From Burkholderia sp. Leaf177 (GTDB lineage Bacteria; Pseudomonadota; Gammaproteobacteria; Burkholderiales; Burkholderiaceae), in NCBI RefSeq assembly GCF_001424345.1, contig NZ_LMPF01000026.1, forward strand, positions 478 through 64,477: DNA of 64,000 bases, read 5' to 3'. The notes beneath the pieces were generated by a model that was not told the origin of the DNA, did no database searches, and worked only from the letters and a program-made list of their open reading frames with translations. Within the stretch, counting starts at the first letter, position 1; every line of letters starts with the position of its first letter. A program made the translations under genes and the position numbers. Of the stretch, positions 44,404 through 53,220 are shown piece after piece.

Positions 44404-45554
44404 ATCCACTCGGTGCAGATCTGGCGCTTCAATGCCTTCGCTTCATCTCCTACGAGCTTGATCTGCCTGTCCCATCCTTCAGTGAAGACCGCGCCCCACG
44501 ATCCGAGGTCGAGGCAAGTCACATAAACAGGCTGACGATAAGGCAAAAGCGCGCCGCCGATCATGTCGGCCGCCACGTTATGCCCGGCGAAGCGGCCCAT
44601 GTTCATCGCATGCTGGCATGACATCAGCGCGTGGTTGCCGGCGTCGTCTGTCGCTGCAAAAGCGACGTCGCCGGCGGCGAATACATCGTCCATTCCGAGC
44701 ACGCGCAAGTTCGCATCCACGTGCAGACGGCCAAGTGAGTCACGCTCGGCGTTGAACTGTTTCGTCAGTGAATTGGCGCGCATGCCCGCCGTCCAGATCA
44801 CCGTCTTCGCATCGATACGCTCGCCGTCCGACGTAACGATGCCTTCTTTATCGATACTGCCAACCGCAACGTTCAGACGCACTTCAATGCCGAGTTCATT
44901 CAACGCCTGTTCGATAACCGGTCGCGGTCCGATCCCAAGATCGGGACCTACGGCATTGGCTTGTTCGATCACGATTACCTTAAAGGTGGTATTCGCGTCG
45001 ATAAACGAACGCAGGCGCTCGGGCAGTTCAGTCGCGATTTCGATGCCGGTGAATCCCGCTCCCACTACGACTACCGTATTGCGCGAAGGCGTATTCGGTT
45101 GATCGGCGAGTCCACGTAGATGTGCTTCGAGGAGCGCTGCATCGGCGATCTGATCGATGCTGAATGCCGCTGTGTCCAGTCCCGGAACACTCGGGCGGAA
45201 CAGCGCGCTGCCGCTGGCAAGCACGAGCTTGTCGTATTGCACGCCGAACGTATTGCCGTTGGCGTCCACTGCCTCGACTACATGATCCGCGGCCTTGATA
45301 TCGCGCACGCTTCCTTCGATAAAACGAATGCCCGTTGCATTGAAGAGCGGCAACAGCGGCGCTTTCAAGCCGAGCGGATTGGCTTCGTGAAGACGCGGGC
45401 GAACATGAAGCTGCGGTTCGGGCGCAATCAACGCGACTTCGATTGATTCGCCTTGCAAGTTTGCGGCATCGATCAGGCGAGCTGCGCCGAGCGCGCTCCA
45501 CATGCCGGCGAAGCCGGCGCCAATCACGAGAATTCTTTTGGGACTATGAGTCAT
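44334..45554 (-). CDS. Type II NADH dehydrogenase-like flavoprotein
   Basis: The 406-residue protein has an FAD-binding GAGFAGMWSALG near residue 10, a central NAD-binding VVVVGAGFTGIEIATELPE, and a C-terminal FAD segment DDVFAAGDVAFAATDDAG. It ends with a less conserved segment containing GSWGAVFTEGWDRQIKLVG. This is the NDH-2 family layout, so it probably passes electrons from NADH to quinones without pumping protons. I chose the ATG at 45554, with GGAACG just upstream, over a GTG two codons earlier. It is divergent from an Rrf2 regulator, and its last 70 bases overlap the end of dpaL on the other strand. Confidence 0.88.
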   Translation of the reverse strand: MTHSPKRILVIGAGFAGMWSALGAARLIDAANLQGESIEVALIAPEPQLHVRPRLHEANPLGLKAPLLPLFNATGIRFIEGSVRDIKAADHVVEAVDANGNTFGVQYDKLVLASGSALFRPSVPGLDTAAFSIDQIADAALLEAHLRGLADQPNTPSRNTVVVVGAGFTGIEIATELPERLRSFIDANTTFKVIVIEQANAVGPDLGIGPRPVIEQALNELGIEVRLNVAVGSIDKEGIVTSDGERIDAKTVIWTAGMRANSLTKQFNAERDSLGRLHVDANLRVLGMDDVFAAGDVAFAATDDAGNHALMSCQHAMNMGRFAGHNVAADMIGGALLPYRQPVYVTCLDLGSWGAVFTEGWDRQIKLVGDEAKALKRQICTEWIYPPAADRKAAFDAADPNVTVVA

Positions 45555-45606
45555 TTGCACGTTCCATTCGTTAAGCGGTTGTCGCGGTCATCTGCTGCGA
45601 TAACTA

Positions 45607-45621
45607 CGACTGTACAAGTCG
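45607..45621. promoter_or_regulatory. Possible operator between ndh-like gene and rrf2
   Basis: The inverted repeat CGACT-N5-AGTCG lies in the 240-base divergent spacer, 53 bases upstream of the flavoprotein ATG. It could bind the Rrf2 protein. The half-sites are short, so the evidence is modest. Confidence 0.35.
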
Positions 45622-45732
45622 GAGATAGAATGTGCAAGTGCGTGAATGTCGCACGTCAGTAAAATTTAGAACGCAGCTATATGGTGAAATGTCGCTTGGA
45701 AATTACGAATTTCGGCAAAGAGAAGGCGAGCG

Positions 45733-45761
45733 TTGCCTTGCATCGCCTAAACGCATAGAAT
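45733..45761 (+). promoter_or_regulatory. Sigma-70-like promoter of rrf2
   Basis: TTGCCT (45733-45738) and TAGAAT (45756-45761) are separated by 17 bases and lie 33 bases before the rrf2 ATG at 45795. Both boxes are close to consensus. Confidence 0.55.
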
Positions 45762-45794
45762 GGCGAAACTAGGATTAAGGGTGTCGGAGTAAGA

Positions 45795-46301
45795 ATGAGT
45801 CACATCAGTTCAGGCGTCGAATACGCGCTGCATTGCCTGCTGTACCTGACGGATGCGCCGGCCGGCGTCAGCGAGGCGAGCGTGCGGGATCTGGCGGAAT
45901 TGCAAGGGTTATCGGTGGATTACGTCGCCAAGCTTTTCACCAAGCTTCACAAGGCTGGCCTGACGGTTGCTACCGAAGGCGCGCGCGGAGGATTCACGCT
46001 CGCGCGGCCGGCGGAACGCATCACGGTGCTCGATGTAGTGCAGGCTGTCGATGGCCCTAAGCCGTTGTTCGATTGCCGCGAGATTCGCGCGCGCTGCGCA
46101 ATTTTTGGCGATACCGCACCCAAGTGGGCGACAAGCGGCACGTGTTCCATTCACGCGGTCATGCTCGAAGCGGAGAAGCGTATGCAGGAGGTGCTCGAAG
46201 CGCAGACGTTGGCGGGCCTCGCGGCGCGCACGGTGGCGAAAGCACCGCGCACGTATCACGCCGAGATCGTCAAATGGATCGACCAGCGCGCGGCGAGCTA
46301 G
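45795..46301 (+). CDS. Rrf2-family transcription regulator
   Basis: The 168-residue protein has the Rrf2 winged helix (residues 1-80: GVEYALHCLLYLTDAP, LSVDYVAKLFTKLHKAG, EGARGGFTLARP). C94, C101 and C117 in the LFDCREIRARCAIFG to GTCSIHAVML region may hold an iron-sulfur cluster, as in IscR or NsrR, although their spacing is different from IscR. This would make it a sensor of iron, oxygen or nitric oxide. It is divergent from the NDH-2-like gene, which it probably controls. Confidence 0.88.
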   Translation: MSHISSGVEYALHCLLYLTDAPAGVSEASVRDLAELQGLSVDYVAKLFTKLHKAGLTVATEGARGGFTLARPAERITVLDVVQAVDGPKPLFDCREIRARCAIFGDTAPKWATSGTCSIHAVMLEAEKRMQEVLEAQTLAGLAARTVAKAPRTYHAEIVKWIDQRAAS

Positions 46302-46328
46302 CAAACACGCAAATTTCAAACGCAGACG

Positions 46329-47270
46329 TTAATCCGAAAAACCGTTTTCGAACGTCTTGCGCAAATACGAAACAAACGCAGTCACCGCGCGCGGCACGTG
46401 TGACGCATATGGACGAACCACATAAAGCTGTTCCGCGAAAACGCCCGTAGGCTGCCATTCGGGCAACAACCGCACGAGTTGCCCGGCACGCAGCGCAGCC
46501 TGTGCGCTGAAATCAGGAACCAGCGCCACGCCCAGGTCATCGAGGGCGGCATCGCGCAAGGTTTCGCTATTGTTCGCCGAGAACGGCCCGCTGATCGGCA
46601 CGGTGACGCGTCCCGCAGCCGACTTTCGCCCGGTCGTTCGCTCGAAGGTCCACGCCGGCGCTTCCTGCGCGCGCGGATAAAAGAGGCAATCGTGCGCGGC
46701 AAGTTCTTGCGGAGTGGACGGCGTCCCGCGGCGCTTCAAATAAGCGCGCGTCGCCACGATCACGGATCGCGTCTTGCAAAGCGTCCAGGCAACATGCGTT
46801 TCGGGCGCAACGGCGCTATGCCGGATAGCGAGATCGAAACCTTCGCTTGCAAGCGAACTGATGCGGTCCGATACTTCCAGTTGCACGCGCACTTCAGGGT
46901 TTGCCCTTAGGAACGCCGATAAATGCGGCACGAGCTGTTGCCGCGCAAACGCGACCGGTGCCGTCACGCGCAACTCGCCGCGCGCAATCCCGGCTGAATC
47001 GCGCACACCCGCGAAACTCTCCGCAATGCCTTCGTATTGCCCGCGCGTCTGATCCACAAGCCGTTGCCCCGCTTCCGTCAGTCGCACGCTGCGCGTGGTG
47101 CGCTGCACCAGCGACACACCCGCAGCGCGCTCCAGCTCGACAATTCTCTGGCTCATGGCCGCCTTGCTCACGCCGAGGCGCGTGGCCGCACGCGTATAAC
47201 TGCCTTGCTGCGCGAGGATCGTCAGCCAGTAAAGGTGGGTCCAGAGAGACTCGACTCGTTGCGTTTCCAT
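46329..47270 (-). CDS. LysR-family transcription regulator
   Basis: The LysR protein has about 313 residues from the ATG at 47270; an in-frame start at 47297 would add nine residues, and neither has a convincing ribosome-binding site. The HTH covers the first 70 residues ([38 protein letters not shown]). The effector-binding domain follows, with [19 protein letters not shown]. It is divergent from the mmsA-like gene, 112 bases apart, and so probably regulates it. The 27 bases to the Rrf2 stop on the other strand are convergent. Confidence 0.85.
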   Translation of the reverse strand: METQRVESLWTHLYWLTILAQQGSYTRAATRLGVSKAAMSQRIVELERAAGVSLVQRTTRSVRLTEAGQRLVDQTRGQYEGIAESFAGVRDSAGIARGELRVTAPVAFARQQLVPHLSAFLRANPEVRVQLEVSDRISSLASEGFDLAIRHSAVAPETHVAWTLCKTRSVIVATRAYLKRRGTPSTPQELAAHDCLFYPRAQEAPAWTFERTTGRKSAAGRVTVPISGPFSANNSETLRDAALDDLGVALVPDFSAQAALRAGQLVRLLPEWQPTGVFAEQLYVVRPYASHVPRAVTAFVSYLRKTFENGFSD

Positions 47271-47382
47271 ATACCCATTGTTCACCATAGAAAACAATCA
47301 TTTCAATCATAGCGTCTTTGCAGGCGCGTCCGCGGTTCTTACACTCAACAGACTTTCCTTCAATCAATTCAGGTGCCTCATC

Positions 47383-48894
47383 ATGCAAAGCTTCAGCGAT
47401 CGCGCGGACGTCGGCCATTTCATTCAGGGCCGTCGTGTACCCGGCACGGGCACGCGCACCCAGCCGATCTTCAACCCCGCGACCGGCGCAGAAGCGCGCA
47501 CGTTGCACCTGGGCGATGTTGCCGATGTCGACGACGCCGTCGTCAGCGCGAAAAAAGCGTTCGCTGCCTGGAGCGAAACGCCGCCAATTCGCCGTGCACG
47601 CGTGATGCTGCGTTTCCTCGAATTGATGAACAAGCATCGCGACGAACTCGCGGCAATCATTACGGCCGAGCACGGCAAGGTATTCAGCGACGCACAAGGC
47701 GAGGTGTCGCGCGGTATCGATGTGATCGAGTTTGCTTGCGGCATTCCGCAACTGCTGAAGGGCGATTTCACGGAGCAGGTTTCTACGGGTATCGATAACT
47801 GGACGACGCGTCAGGCGCTTGGCGTGGTTGCCGGCATCACGCCGTTCAACTTCCCTTGCATGGTGCCGTGCTGGATGTTCCCGGTCGCGATCGCGGCGGG
47901 CAATTGCTTCATCCTGAAGCCGAGCGAACGCGATCCGTCCGCGTCGCTTTTCATGGCGGGGCTGTTGCAGGAAGCCGGCTTGCCGGATGGCGTGTTCAGC
48001 GTGGTGCAGGGTGACAAGGTCGTGGTCGATGCGCTGCTCGTGCATCCCGATGTCAAGGCCATCAGCTTCGTGGGATCCACGCCGATCGCGAATTACATCT
48101 ATCAGACCGGCGCGCAGCACGGCAAGCGCGTGCAGGCGCTCGGCGGCGCGAAGAATCACATGGTCGTGATGCCCGATGCCGACATCGATCAAGCTATCGA
48201 TGCACTCGTTGGCGCGGGTTATGGATCGGCCGGCGAGCGTTGCATGGCGATTTCGGTCGCGGTGCTGGTGGGCGATGTCGCGGACAAACTGATTCCGCGG
48301 TTGGCGGAGCGCGCACGGACGTTGATCGTCAAGAACGGCATGGAAGCCGATGCCGAGATGGGCCCGATCGTGACGCGTCAGGCGCTGGAACGTATTGAAG
48401 GCTATATCGCGCTGGGCGTGGAAGAAGGCGCGTCGCTCGTGGTCGATGGTCGCGGCCTGAAGGTGCCCGGACACGAGGAAGGCTTTTTCACCGGCGGCAC
48501 GCTGTTCGACAACGTGACTTCCGAGATGCGCATCTACAAGGAAGAGATTTTCGGACCGGTGCTGGCGTGCGTGCGGGTGAAGGACTTTACCGAAGCCGTC
48601 GATCTGATCAACGCGCACGAATTCGGCAACGGCGTGGCCTGCTACACGCGCGATGGCCACGTTGCACGCGAGTTCGGGCGCCGCATTGAAGTCGGGATGG
48701 TCGGGATCAATGTGCCCATTCCCGTGCCGATGGCCTGGCATGGTTTTGGTGGCTGGAAGCGCAGTCTTTTCGGCGATATGCATGCTTACGGCGAAGAAGG
48801 CGTGCGGTTTTATACGCGCCAGAAATCGATCATGCAGCGGTGGCCGGAAAGCACGGAGAAGGGCGCGGAGTTTGCGATGCCGACGAGCAAATAA
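47383..48894 (+). CDS. mmsA: CoA-acylating methylmalonate-semialdehyde dehydrogenase
   Basis: MmsA oxidises methylmalonate or malonate semialdehyde to propionyl- or acetyl-CoA with NAD, in valine, beta-alanine and inositol catabolism. The 503-residue protein starts at the ATG at 47383, with AGGTG upstream; a longer open frame exists but its extra 35 residues are unlike the family. NAD-binding features are [30 protein letters not shown] and [16 protein letters not shown]. The catalytic cysteine is C287 in [14 protein letters not shown]. The C-terminal [20 protein letters not shown] is typical of the family. It is divergent from a LysR gene. No mmsB or aminotransferase partner is next to it, so the semialdehyde source is not clear. 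Confidence 0.92.
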   Translation: MQSFSDRADVGHFIQGRRVPGTGTRTQPIFNPATGAEARTLHLGDVADVDDAVVSAKKAFAAWSETPPIRRARVMLRFLELMNKHRDELAAIITAEHGKVFSDAQGEVSRGIDVIEFACGIPQLLKGDFTEQVSTGIDNWTTRQALGVVAGITPFNFPCMVPCWMFPVAIAAGNCFILKPSERDPSASLFMAGLLQEAGLPDGVFSVVQGDKVVVDALLVHPDVKAISFVGSTPIANYIYQTGAQHGKRVQALGGAKNHMVVMPDADIDQAIDALVGAGYGSAGERCMAISVAVLVGDVADKLIPRLAERARTLIVKNGMEADAEMGPIVTRQALERIEGYIALGVEEGASLVVDGRGLKVPGHEEGFFTGGTLFDNVTSEMRIYKEEIFGPVLACVRVKDFTEAVDLINAHEFGNGVACYTRDGHVAREFGRRIEVGMVGINVPIPVPMAWHGFGGWKRSLFGDMHAYGEEGVRFYTRQKSIMQRWPESTEKGAEFAMPTSK

Positions 48895-49087
48895 CTTGGA
48901 GGGGTTTTCTTAATCCGGTGCTGACTTCGCGGGTTGGGGTTGGCGCCGGATTGCTGCTTTCAGGTTTTGCTACGCACGTTGTCAGCGGCATGTTTGCGGG
49001 CAACCCCAAGCGCCCATAACTCGTTTTGGCTACACTCAGGAATCGCCGCACGCATGCGGCAAAAATCATCCTTGAGTGCTTGCATCC

Positions 49088-49438
49088 ATGAATTCACCCG
49101 CTGTTTCCGCCGTCAAATCGTGGCACGCCCACGTCTACTTCAACGCATCAACGCGCGACGCCGCATGGCAACTCCGCGAGGAAATCGGCAGCCGCTTCAG
49201 CGACATTCTTCAACTCGGCCGCTTTCACGAAAAACCCGTGGGTCCGCATCCGCAATGGTCTTATCAACTTGCATTCGAGCCCGCGCAGTTTGCCGTTATC
49301 GTGGAATGGCTCACGCTCAATCACGGTTCCCTCGATGTCTTCCTGCATCCGAATACCGGCGACGCACTTCGCGATCATCGCGATGCCGCCGTCTGGATTG
49401 GACACTCGCACGAACTGGTGCTCGCCAGCCTGATGTAA
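49088..49438 (+). CDS. DOPA 4,5-dioxygenase-family protein
   Basis: The 116-residue protein starts at the ATG at 49088; a GTG four codons upstream is an alternative. It matches the DOPA-dioxygenase family (ferredoxin-like fold) with WHAHVYFNASTRDAAWQLRE near the N-terminus, PVGPHPQWSYQLAF and LNHGSLDVFLHPNTGD with the conserved histidines, and DHRDAAVWIGHS close to the end. Members open the ring of DOPA or catechol-type compounds; plant and fungal homologues make betalamic acid, but most bacterial ones are uncharacterised. No linked aromatic pathway genes are present. It lies just before, and converges with, the AraC gene. Confidence 0.8.
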   Translation: MNSPAVSAVKSWHAHVYFNASTRDAAWQLREEIGSRFSDILQLGRFHEKPVGPHPQWSYQLAFEPAQFAVIVEWLTLNHGSLDVFLHPNTGDALRDHRDAAVWIGHSHELVLASLM

Positions 49439-49444
49439 CGGCTA

Positions 49445-50362
49445 TCAAGCCAGACGCGCCTGCCGATACGCGCCCGGACCCGCGCCATACGTATCCTTGA
49501 ACTTCTTGCTGAACGCCGATTCCGATTGATAGCCGACATCGTCGGCTATTTCCGCGATGCTTTTTGTCGTGCGCACGAGCAACGTTCCTGCGAGTTGCAT
49601 GCGGATGCGCGTGAGCAAGGTCATCGGCGAGTCGTCGGTCAATGCACCGAACGCTCGCGCATAAGTCGCGCGCGACATCGCCGATTGCTGCGCCAGCATT
49701 TCGATGGTCCACTTCTCGGCCGGGCGCTCCAGCATCGCGATGATCGACGCCCCGAGACGCGGATGCGCAAGCAACGCGAGCACGTCGGTCTTCGATGGTT
49801 GTTGCGCCAGATGCGCGCGCAGCAGCATCGTGAAAAGTGCGGTCGATAACGCCGATACGATCGAATGCGCGCCCGGTTCAGCCTCGGCCGATTCGCGCCG
49901 CATCATGCCTACCATTCGCGTCAGATCGGGCACGTCGTCGCGTGCGAACGACATCTTGACGATGTCCGGCAAGACATCGATAAGCAACGCGTTCGCGGCG
50001 TAGTTGAATCGCCCGCAAAGCAGGTCGAGGCTTGCCGCGCCCGGACTGCAATTGGTGCGCACGGTGACCGCGCCGTTGAATTGGCTCTGCATCTCGCGCG
50101 GCACGATTTGATCCGATGATTCCACGCCCTGCAGCACATGTGCGTCGCCACGCGGCAACATCACGATATCGCCGGCTGCAATCCTTACATCTTCCTGTCC
50201 GCGAAACTTGAGCCAGCAAGTCCCTTCGAGCACGACGTGATACACCGCCTCGCTCGGCGGCGCCGGCGGATGGTCGAGCGCCCACTCGCCACTTAAGAGG
50301 CAGCGCAGATCAAGCGCACCTTGCAGGCGCGACAACTGGATCAGACGGTCGAGTGGATCCAT
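49445..50362 (-). CDS. AraC-family regulator with cupin_6 domain
   Basis: From the ATG at 50362 the protein has 305 residues. The usual family start is MDPLDRLIQLSRLQGALDLR, which is why I do not use an in-frame start almost 100 bases upstream. The N-terminal cupin covers about residues 1-180 with VYHVVLEGTCWLKFRG and IAAGDIVMLPRGDAHVL. The C-terminal AraC DNA-binding domain spans about 200-300 with MLAQQSAMSRATYARAFGAL and AEIADDVGYQSESAFSKKFK. It is divergent from the flavoprotein disulfide reductase gene at 50534, whose expression it may control. Confidence 0.9.
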   Translation of the reverse strand: MDPLDRLIQLSRLQGALDLRCLLSGEWALDHPPAPPSEAVYHVVLEGTCWLKFRGQEDVRIAAGDIVMLPRGDAHVLQGVESSDQIVPREMQSQFNGAVTVRTNCSPGAASLDLLCGRFNYAANALLIDVLPDIVKMSFARDDVPDLTRMVGMMRRESAEAEPGAHSIVSALSTALFTMLLRAHLAQQPSKTDVLALLAHPRLGASIIAMLERPAEKWTIEMLAQQSAMSRATYARAFGALTDDSPMTLLTRIRMQLAGTLLVRTTKSIAEIADDVGYQSESAFSKKFKDTYGAGPGAYRQARLA

Positions 50363-50533
50363 GAGGTTTGCGAGAAGAGAGCGATGGCGTAGCGATCTTA
50401 CCAGCGCATCTCTTCGCGTCATGAGACGCGCGAGCAGTGAATCGAGCCGATGCGACATGGGCTTTCCACCTTTCCGAGTCTACATTTCAGTCACACCACG
50501 GGCACGGCCCGCAACCAACTCAAAGGAGCTGAA

Positions 50534-51919
50534 ATGTCTACAGTCGAAAAGTTCGAATACGTATTTCTGGGCGGCGGAAAAGGCGGCAAGACCCTCGCGA
50601 TGGAACTCGCGAAATCGGGCAAGCGCGTAGCCGTGGTGGAAGAGGGCATGATCGGCGGATCGTGTATCAACATTGCCTGTATTCCGAGCAAGGCGCTGAT
50701 CCAGAGCGCACGCATCATGCACGCGGTTCAATCGGCAGACATCCTGCAAGGCGGCACGTCGGATAATAAAGTCGACATGACGAAGGTGCATCGGCGGGTG
50801 CGCGATGTCGTGGACGGCATGGTCGATATCAACGCAAAAGCGTTCGCCGCATCGGGCTTCGACCTGATCCTCGGTACAGGACGTTTCGTAGCGCCGCGCC
50901 GCATCCAGGTTGCATTGAACGACGGACATGAACGTGTGGTGGAAGGCGATCACGTGTTCATCAACACGGGCACGTACGCGGCTGTTCCCGACGTCCCCGG
51001 ACTGCGCGATGCCAACCCCATGACACACGTCGAAGCACTCGCGCTCGACGCCTTGCCGGAACATCTGATCGTGATCGGCGGCGGTTATATCGGGCTGGAA
51101 ATGGCGCAGGCGTTCCGCCGGCTTGGCAGCAAGGTGACGGTCGTTCAGGAAGCGGCGCGCGTTGCCGTGCGCGAAGACGCGGACGTAACCGATGCTATCG
51201 AGTCCGCATTCGCGAACGAAGGAATCGACGTGCGTGTTTCAGTGAAGGCGCTGCGTGTAAGCGGTCGCTCGGGTGAATCCGTCACCGTCGAGCTCGACGA
51301 TGGTTCGAGCCTCAACGGATCGCATATTCTCGTGGCGACCGGACGCGTGCCGCGTACTACGAACATCGGCCTGGATGTGGCGGGCGTCGAACTCGATGCA
51401 CGCGGTTTCATCAAGGTCGACGAGCGCCTCGCTACGTCCGCGCCGAACACCTGGGCGATCGGCGAAGTGGCCGGTACGCCGATGTTCACGCATGCATCGT
51501 TCGACGATTACCGCGTGCTGAAATCGCAACTCGCCGGCGGCACGCTGACCACGCGCGACCGCGTGATTCCGTACGCGTTGTTTATCGAACCGGAACTGGC
51601 GCGCGTCGGCCTCAACGAAAGCGACGCACAACGCCGGGGAATCGCCGTACGCGTCGCCAAATTGCCGATGGCCGGCGTCCCGCGCGCTCGCACAACGGGC
51701 GACACACACGGTTTCATGAAGGCGGTCGTCGCTGCGGATTCGGACCGCATCCTCGGCTTCACGATGTTCGGCTCAAACGCCGGCGAGGTCGTGGCGGTCG
51801 TGCAAATGGCGATGCTCGGCAAGCTCCCGTACACCGCGTTGCGGGACGCAATCCTGGCGCATCCGACCATCGCGGAAGGGCTGAACCTGCTGTTCGCGAA
51901 GGTGCCGGAACGCGTGTGA
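50534..51919 (+). CDS. FAD-dependent pyridine nucleotide-disulfide oxidoreductase
   Basis: The 461-residue protein belongs to the dihydrolipoamide dehydrogenase/mercuric reductase family. The FAD loop is FLGGGKGGKTLAMELAK, with Lys at positions that are often Pro or Ala. The redox disulfide is C44 and C49 in GGSCINIACIPSKAL. The NAD-binding VIGGGYIGLEMAQAFRRLG is central, and the dimer-interface catalytic histidine is in LAHPTIAEGLNLLF. The start is the ATG at 50534 with AAGGAGCTGAA in front, a strong site that overrules the longer frame. It is an orphan with no pyruvate or 2-oxoglutarate dehydrogenase E1/E2 genes nearby, so the substrate is unknown. It is divergent from an AraC regulator. 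Confidence 0.9.
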   Translation: MSTVEKFEYVFLGGGKGGKTLAMELAKSGKRVAVVEEGMIGGSCINIACIPSKALIQSARIMHAVQSADILQGGTSDNKVDMTKVHRRVRDVVDGMVDINAKAFAASGFDLILGTGRFVAPRRIQVALNDGHERVVEGDHVFINTGTYAAVPDVPGLRDANPMTHVEALALDALPEHLIVIGGGYIGLEMAQAFRRLGSKVTVVQEAARVAVREDADVTDAIESAFANEGIDVRVSVKALRVSGRSGESVTVELDDGSSLNGSHILVATGRVPRTTNIGLDVAGVELDARGFIKVDERLATSAPNTWAIGEVAGTPMFTHASFDDYRVLKSQLAGGTLTTRDRVIPYALFIEPELARVGLNESDAQRRGIAVRVAKLPMAGVPRARTTGDTHGFMKAVVAADSDRILGFTMFGSNAGEVVAVVQMAMLGKLPYTALRDAILAHPTIAEGLNLLFAKVPERV

Positions 51920-51920
51920 T

Positions 51921-52940
51921 TCAGCTGCGCACGGGCCCCGTCGATGCGCGTTGCACCAGCACCGGCTGGGGCGCAACGCGCATTGGCGCTGCCGTGTCGC
52001 GGCCGCCGTTTTCTATCAACGCTTCGAGCAATTCCACGGCCATGGCAGCGGCGGCATCGGTGGGAACCGCAATCGTCGATAAACCCGGCCGCGATTCCCG
52101 GGCAAGCTGAATATCGGTGATACCGATTACCGAAAGGTCTTGCGGAATGCGCATGCCGCGATCGGCCGCTGCGTGCATTGCGCCGAGCGCGGGCAGGTCG
52201 TTGGTCGCGAAAATGGCGGTGAGGTCGGGGCGCGCGCTCAGCAATTCGGATGCAGCTTCATAACCGCGTTGTACTTCGTCCCGGGTGAAGCGGACGTCGT
52301 GGTCCGGATGCGCAACGCCCGCCGCTCGCAGCGTGTTGCAGAACCCTTCGTACCGGGCCGCTTGCACGCCTTCGCGCTGGCTCCCGACGATCGCGCCAAT
52401 TCGCGTATGTCCGAGATCGAGCAAATGCTGCGCGGCGAGCGTTCCCGCCGCAAAAAAATCGACGGCCACACAAGGCAGTCCCGGCGATACATCCGGCCGT
52501 TCCCACATGCACAACACAATCGGCGTGCCGCGCGCGAGAGTTTTCTCGAGGTCATCGAAGTCGAGCCGCGCATTCATCACGAGCACCCCTTCCGATAACG
52601 TCCCCGCAATCTGATCGAGATACGCACGTGCGATCACGGGATCTTCGTTGGTGTTGCAGACGATCAGGAAGCGGCCGTTCTTGCGCGCCGCGCGTTCGGC
52701 GGCGAGCGCAAATTCGGGATAGAACGGATTCGCGATGCTCGACACCATCAGCGCGAGCGTCGGCGCACTGCCTTCAGCGAGCGCGCGCGCTGTCAGATGC
52801 GGCCGATATCCCAGCGCGTCCACCGCTTCGAGCACGCGTTGCCGCGTCGCGTCGCCAACCTTGCCGCGTTTGCGCAGCACGTTGGAAACGGTGGCGGGCG
52901 TGACGCCCGCGCGCGCGGCAACTTCGGCCAAAGTGGTCAT
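51921..52940 (-). CDS. LacI-family repressor of the galactoside locus
   Basis: The 339-residue protein has the LacI HTH (residues 1-55: TLAEVAARAGVTPATVSNVL, the hinge before RPHLTARALAEG) and a sugar-binding periplasmic-like domain (about 60-330: LALMVSSIANPFYPEFALA, AIFATNDLPALGAMHAAADR, DLSVIGITDI). It is divergent from the ABC/beta-galactosidase operon with 280 bases between, which contains a 22-bp palindrome. It probably represses that operon until a galactoside binds. The end is one base from the convergent flavoprotein gene. Confidence 0.92.
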   Translation of the reverse strand: MTTLAEVAARAGVTPATVSNVLRKRGKVGDATRQRVLEAVDALGYRPHLTARALAEGSAPTLALMVSSIANPFYPEFALAAERAARKNGRFLIVCNTNEDPVIARAYLDQIAGTLSEGVLVMNARLDFDDLEKTLARGTPIVLCMWERPDVSPGLPCVAVDFFAAGTLAAQHLLDLGHTRIGAIVGSQREGVQAARYEGFCNTLRAAGVAHPDHDVRFTRDEVQRGYEAASELLSARPDLTAIFATNDLPALGAMHAAADRGMRIPQDLSVIGITDIQLARESRPGLSTIAVPTDAAAAMAVELLEALIENGGRDTAAPMRVAPQPVLVQRASTGPVRS

Positions 52941-53131
52941 CGGATCTCGGTGGAAGGGTTAACACTAAGCAGAACGTCGCCTAAGGTCTGCGATCTCGAC
53001 GCCATGTGCAAGCATCGCTCACCGTTCTCATATTTTGGGATGGTTTCCCGGCATTTGTGTAATTCTGCGGAGACGGCTAGATTTGCGTCCAAGGCAGATC
53101 AAAAACACAAGACGGAGACAGCCAGACAAAG

Positions 53132-53156
53132 CGATCCTATAGATGGATCGTTTTTT
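53132..53156 (+). terminator. Hairpin with T-run upstream of galactoside operon
   Basis: CGATCC (53132-53137) and GGATCG (53145-53150) form a 6-bp stem with a 7-base loop, directly followed by six T. It looks like an intrinsic terminator within the LacI-ABC spacer, upstream of the operator. It could insulate the operon or act as an attenuator if the promoter lies further upstream. Confidence 0.5.
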
Positions 53157-53164
53157 CACCGGCA

Positions 53165-53186
53165 GAAGGTTAAGCGCTTAACCTTC
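53165..53186. promoter_or_regulatory. 22-bp perfect palindrome, likely LacI operator
   Basis: A perfect palindrome with centre TTAAGCGCTTAA spans 53165-53186, 34 bases before the ATPase gene. A central CG is characteristic of LacI-family sites. A GGTTAA half-site also occurs at 52957-52962, upstream of the LacI gene itself, which may point to autoregulation. Confidence 0.7.
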
Positions 53187-53220
53187 GTTTGTCTCCTCGG
53201 TAAAACACGGAGACGTCGGC

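Noticed and set aside
46894-48783. 629-codon minus-strand open frame opposite mmsA
   Set aside because: The plus strand encodes an intact aldehyde dehydrogenase with catalytic cysteine; the opposite frame is a long shadow and runs into the LysR gene in another frame.
53068-53214. Three CGGAGAC repeats upstream of the ABC ATPase gene
   Set aside because: The last is simply the ribosome-binding site and the others are too short and irregularly spaced to call a repeat family.
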